Under the pieces are notes generated by a model. It was not told the DNA's origin and did not search any database. It worked only from the letters and a program-made list of their open reading frames with translations. A program made the translations under genes and the position numbers. Source: Metopolophium dirhodum (Eukaryota > Arthropoda > Insecta > Hemiptera > Aphididae). From it: 64,000 nt of DNA. Location: contig NC_083560.1 of NCBI RefSeq assembly GCF_019925205.1, positions 67,407,266-67,471,265 of the forward strand, given 5' to 3'. Below, piece after piece: positions 61,141-64,000 of this stretch (positions within the stretch are counted from its first letter, which is position 1; every line of letters starts with the position of its first letter).

Positions 61141-61826
61141 GGTACCTACATACATATATATTATATAATATATAGGAAGTAATATAAACAGTAGATTGTA
61201 TTTAAAGTATTTATGTAATTTGGTAAATTTTTGAATTCTGCCCGACGTTATATTAGTTAAAACGTTAAAACTGGGAATACGACCCGTAAGAATACACGAA
61301 TGGATATATTAATATATTATTATATTACAATGTGGTATATCGGTTCATATATAATTTATACAACTAAAGTTAAAGTATATTGGAATGGACTTGGGGAAAT
61401 GTGGGTGGTGGCATTGTTGTTGCGTGGAATTATGACATTACACTACTAGTCTGACTTAAAAGTTAAATTAGTTGGGATATCGGGAGTTTATTTTGGGCCC
61501 CGTTGTTTACACGGAGACTCACTTTGCCACAAGGCAGAGAAGGAGTTGATGATCAAAGGCAACCTACTAGGTGCGTTGATGATGTACAATATCCTTTGGT
61601 TCCTTTGTTATTTTAACTTGGTCTTGTCGTTTTATTGCAAATTCGATGACTCAAGGAATCGCTAAGCGAGTGTTAACTGAGAACGTTTGGTATTAGCGAA
61701 CGGCGGGCACCCGTAGTGGATTACACTATATATGTAATAAATAAAATGACTTCATTAAAGTTGTACTACTCTGTAAAATATTTTTTTAGTTGTGCACGAT
61801 TTTATGGATAGTAAATCAATTTATAC
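61141..61826. other. Intergenic, no gene seen
   Basis: Mixed composition. No recognisable protein, RNA or element ends. Confidence 0.4.
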
Positions 61827-62278
61827 CAGGAACTGGAACCAAACCTAAACGAACCGGTTCTGTAACCGGAACCTTAAAATATTAATAACCAGAACCTGAA
61901 CCAAAACCTTTATTTTAATAAATAAATAACTGGAACCAAACAAATTTTTAAATTGAATAGGTTCTTTAGGTTCAAAAATAAAATAATTATATGTGTCATA
62001 ATTTAATGGTATTACTGTTTTGTGTATAAATTATGTATTATATTATTATCATTCATATGAGTTTTCTAATATTTCTCATACTATTAATTGAACCCGCATT
62101 CCGGATAGATATTTAAAATTATTATACTTTTCGGTACCTAAATTACCTGGAACCGGTACCGAAATTATTAGGAACCAATACCTTTATTTTTTTTTATTAA
62201 AAAACCAGAATCGAACCGGAATAGTTTTTTTATTTTTGGAGAACCAATACCGACAAATTCAAAAGGTTTCAGTTCCTG
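61827..62278. mobile_element. hAT MITE of the CAGGGACTGGAACC family, 452 bp
   Basis: Starts CAGGAACTGGAACC and ends with inverted ..TTTCAGTTCCTG. Flanking octamers ATTTATAC (61819-61826) and ATTTGTAC (62279-62286) differ by one base. Many AACCGGAACC-type words are shared with 35066-37494. It has no coding capacity and probably used the transposase of that family. Confidence 0.85.
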
Positions 62279-62776
62279 ATTTGTACTAATACGATTCTGA
62301 GCAAAGACGGCCCATACTACCAAATACCGAGTAAATTGTATATTATAAACCTATTATATTATATATTATATATATTAATTATAATACTATTATAATAATT
62401 TTTTTTACTATGTTAGGTATTATAGTATTTAATTGTTTTATCTAATAGACTGCAATAGTAGGTACCTATGGGTATCTACTTAAATATTTGTGTCATGTAA
62501 GAATATGATAATGTTGTTAACTTTTGTGAAGAACTGTGTGAATAAGTTCATGGTTTAATTAATAAGCAATTGCATAAAAAAAATTAATTTAAATGTTTTG
62601 TCAGTATATAATAAAATAATATACGTACAAGTATCAAGTTACCACATTTTTAAATTACAACAAAGTAACTAAAATCTTTTTGTTAGTTTATATTATATCA
62701 AATACTGTCAAATTTCAAATGTCTAAAAAAATTGTTTTTAAATTTTTGATTCTGAGCCGAAAGATGTTGATTTTCC

Positions 62777-63745
62777 GGCTGGTACCGAATTGGTTCCCGA
62801 GCTCCAACCCCACGTGCCGATTTGGTTCCCGTTTGAAAGAGGTATTTTATTAAAGTAAGTCGAATTGGTTCCCGTTCAAAAAAGGTATTTATTAAGTTGA
62901 GCCGAATTGGTTCCTGTTTAATTACGCACATTTTCCTTCTCAATTTTACAGGCTTAGGACTATCAACTTAAAAGTAGGCTTGGTTAAAAATGTGTGTTAT
63001 AAAAAAAATTATATAATATATAAAATGTTAAATTGTTGATTTGGAAGTCAACTAGTTATCACTTAAGTTAGGTGTACAAAATACAAATAATAAAATATAA
63101 TAAATACAATTATTTAAAATCGTTGATTTGCAAATTTGTTGCAAACTTTCTTTAAGTATTCAATTCACGTAAGCTTCTCATTAATGTACTCAGTCATACA
63201 ATTTTCCAAGTATTTGTTATTTCTTTCCTGTTTGCTAGTAAGTTTCCTAGTATTATTACTTCGAAATGTAATATAATTTAATGTCTGAATGCTGTTTGAA
63301 GTCTCCATTAAATAAAATATATTAGGATGGGCACTTGTAAATTCTTTATTCAGCTTTGAATGGAACGATTTGCAACAATTTGTAGTCCTATCAATAAATT
63401 GACGATATACCATACAGCGATAAAAGTACGTAGGTATATCTTCATCGTTATCTTAATTGATCGGGGTATCACCGATAATTTGCTAAACTTCCAATATAAC
63501 AATCTATTGCCATCTTATTGTATACATATTATACTATAGACTATAGAGTGTAGACTGTAGGTACATTTATATTTTTTACTATCTAATTTATATTTTGTAC
63601 CAATTATCAAAAATTAAAAATTAAAATTGTAACTATTTTACCTGTACACAGACGGGAACCAATTTGGCTCAACCTAATAAAATACTTTTTTCAAACTGGA
63701 ACCAATTCGGCCAAATGGCAACCAATTCGGTTACTCCCGATTTTA
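62777..63745. mobile_element. MULE-like element with long inverted arms and a transposase fragment
   Basis: Left arm 62777-62920 and right arm about 63645-63745 are inverted, each with reiterated CCGAATTGGTTCCCGT words, a GTTTGAAA..GTATTTTATTA segment and GTTGAGCC. Long TIRs and the enclosed transposase fragment (63165-63413) point to Mutator-like elements. Exact borders and a 9-bp duplication were not established. Confidence 0.65.
63165..63413 (-). pseudogene. C-terminal fragment of a MULE transposase
   Basis: The 82-codon frame reads IDRTTNCCKSFHSKLNKEFT then HPNIFYLMETSNSIQTLNY. This matches the conserved MULE C-terminal pattern RT(T/N)N..E.(W/F)H..(F/L)......HP.I, found in insect FLYWCH-linked transposases. 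The DDE core is absent, so the element cannot move itself. Confidence 0.65.
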
Positions 63746-64000
63746 CAATGATGTGTATTATTTTTTTTCAACAGCATCTATTCTGGTAAGAAAGTGAACC
63801 TAGATGGTATCTTAGGGTGTAAAAAATAAAAAATTCCTATTACTAATTCACTGAAAATTTTAAATTATGGTTTCCCAAAGATCGAACTTACTATTATAAA
63901 CCACCCTTAAAGTTGACCAAAGATTAATTAAAATCAAAGATCAAGTATTAAATGTGTACTCATACACAAAAAAAAAGCATTGTTCCGTATAATTTTTGCT
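63746..64000. other. Window end, no feature
   Basis: AT-rich sequence with no supported gene or element end. Confidence 0.4.

Overview
The window is nuclear DNA from an insect, almost certainly an aphid (Hemiptera: Aphididae). It is very AT-rich, its genes have many GT-AG introns, and short "taggtacctac"-like words recur throughout, as is typical of aphid intergenic DNA. Transposable elements are dense and repeatedly nested. No rRNA, tRNA, CRISPR or bacterial operon was seen. The species cannot be named from the sequence alone.

Layout. (1) 1-10331, minus strand: 19 exons of a FANCI orthologue (Fanconi anaemia ID2 complex subunit); its 3' end lies outside the window. Its introns carry LINE debris, MITEs with long inverted repeats, a small retroposon with a 13-bp target duplication and a Tc1/mariner-like MITE. 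(2) 10.9-13.6 kb: AT-rich dispersed repeats. (3) 13635-23397: an old hAT-like element interrupted by a 9.3-kb CACTA-like transposon (13897-23208). The CACTA element encodes a Tnp2/DUF4218-like transposase and a separate six-exon DUF4806 protein, both on the minus strand. (4) 23.4-32.2 kb, plus strand: a ten-finger C2H2 zinc-finger gene with a duplicated and fused exon, a decayed RTE retrotransposon antisense in its last intron, and a frameshifted 3' end. (5) 32.3-34.4 kb: local segmental duplications. (6) 35066-37494: a hAT element with a broken BED transposase and a perfect 8-bp target duplication. (7) 38744-44113: a complete hAT element with an apparently intact 691-aa BED/hAT transposase and a perfect target duplication. 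(8) 44.6-47.8 kb: a GC-rich, decayed Ty3/gypsy pol region. (9) 48170-54229, minus strand: a degraded gene joining a DDE-type transposase, a PHD-like zinc finger and a USP-like cysteine protease. (10) 55.0-55.85 kb: a minisatellite with a 162-bp unit. (11) 56.8-58.1 kb: three nested elements. (12) 58.1-64 kb: MITEs, microsatellites, a CpG-rich patch and a small MULE derivative.

Only FANCI is a clear conserved host gene. The zinc-finger gene may be a host gene of recent, lineage-specific origin. Nearly all other coding sequence belongs to mobile elements. The two most unusual items are the two-gene CACTA/DUF4806 element and the transposase-protease fusion. All exon boundaries come from reading splice signals and checking frame, without transcript evidence.
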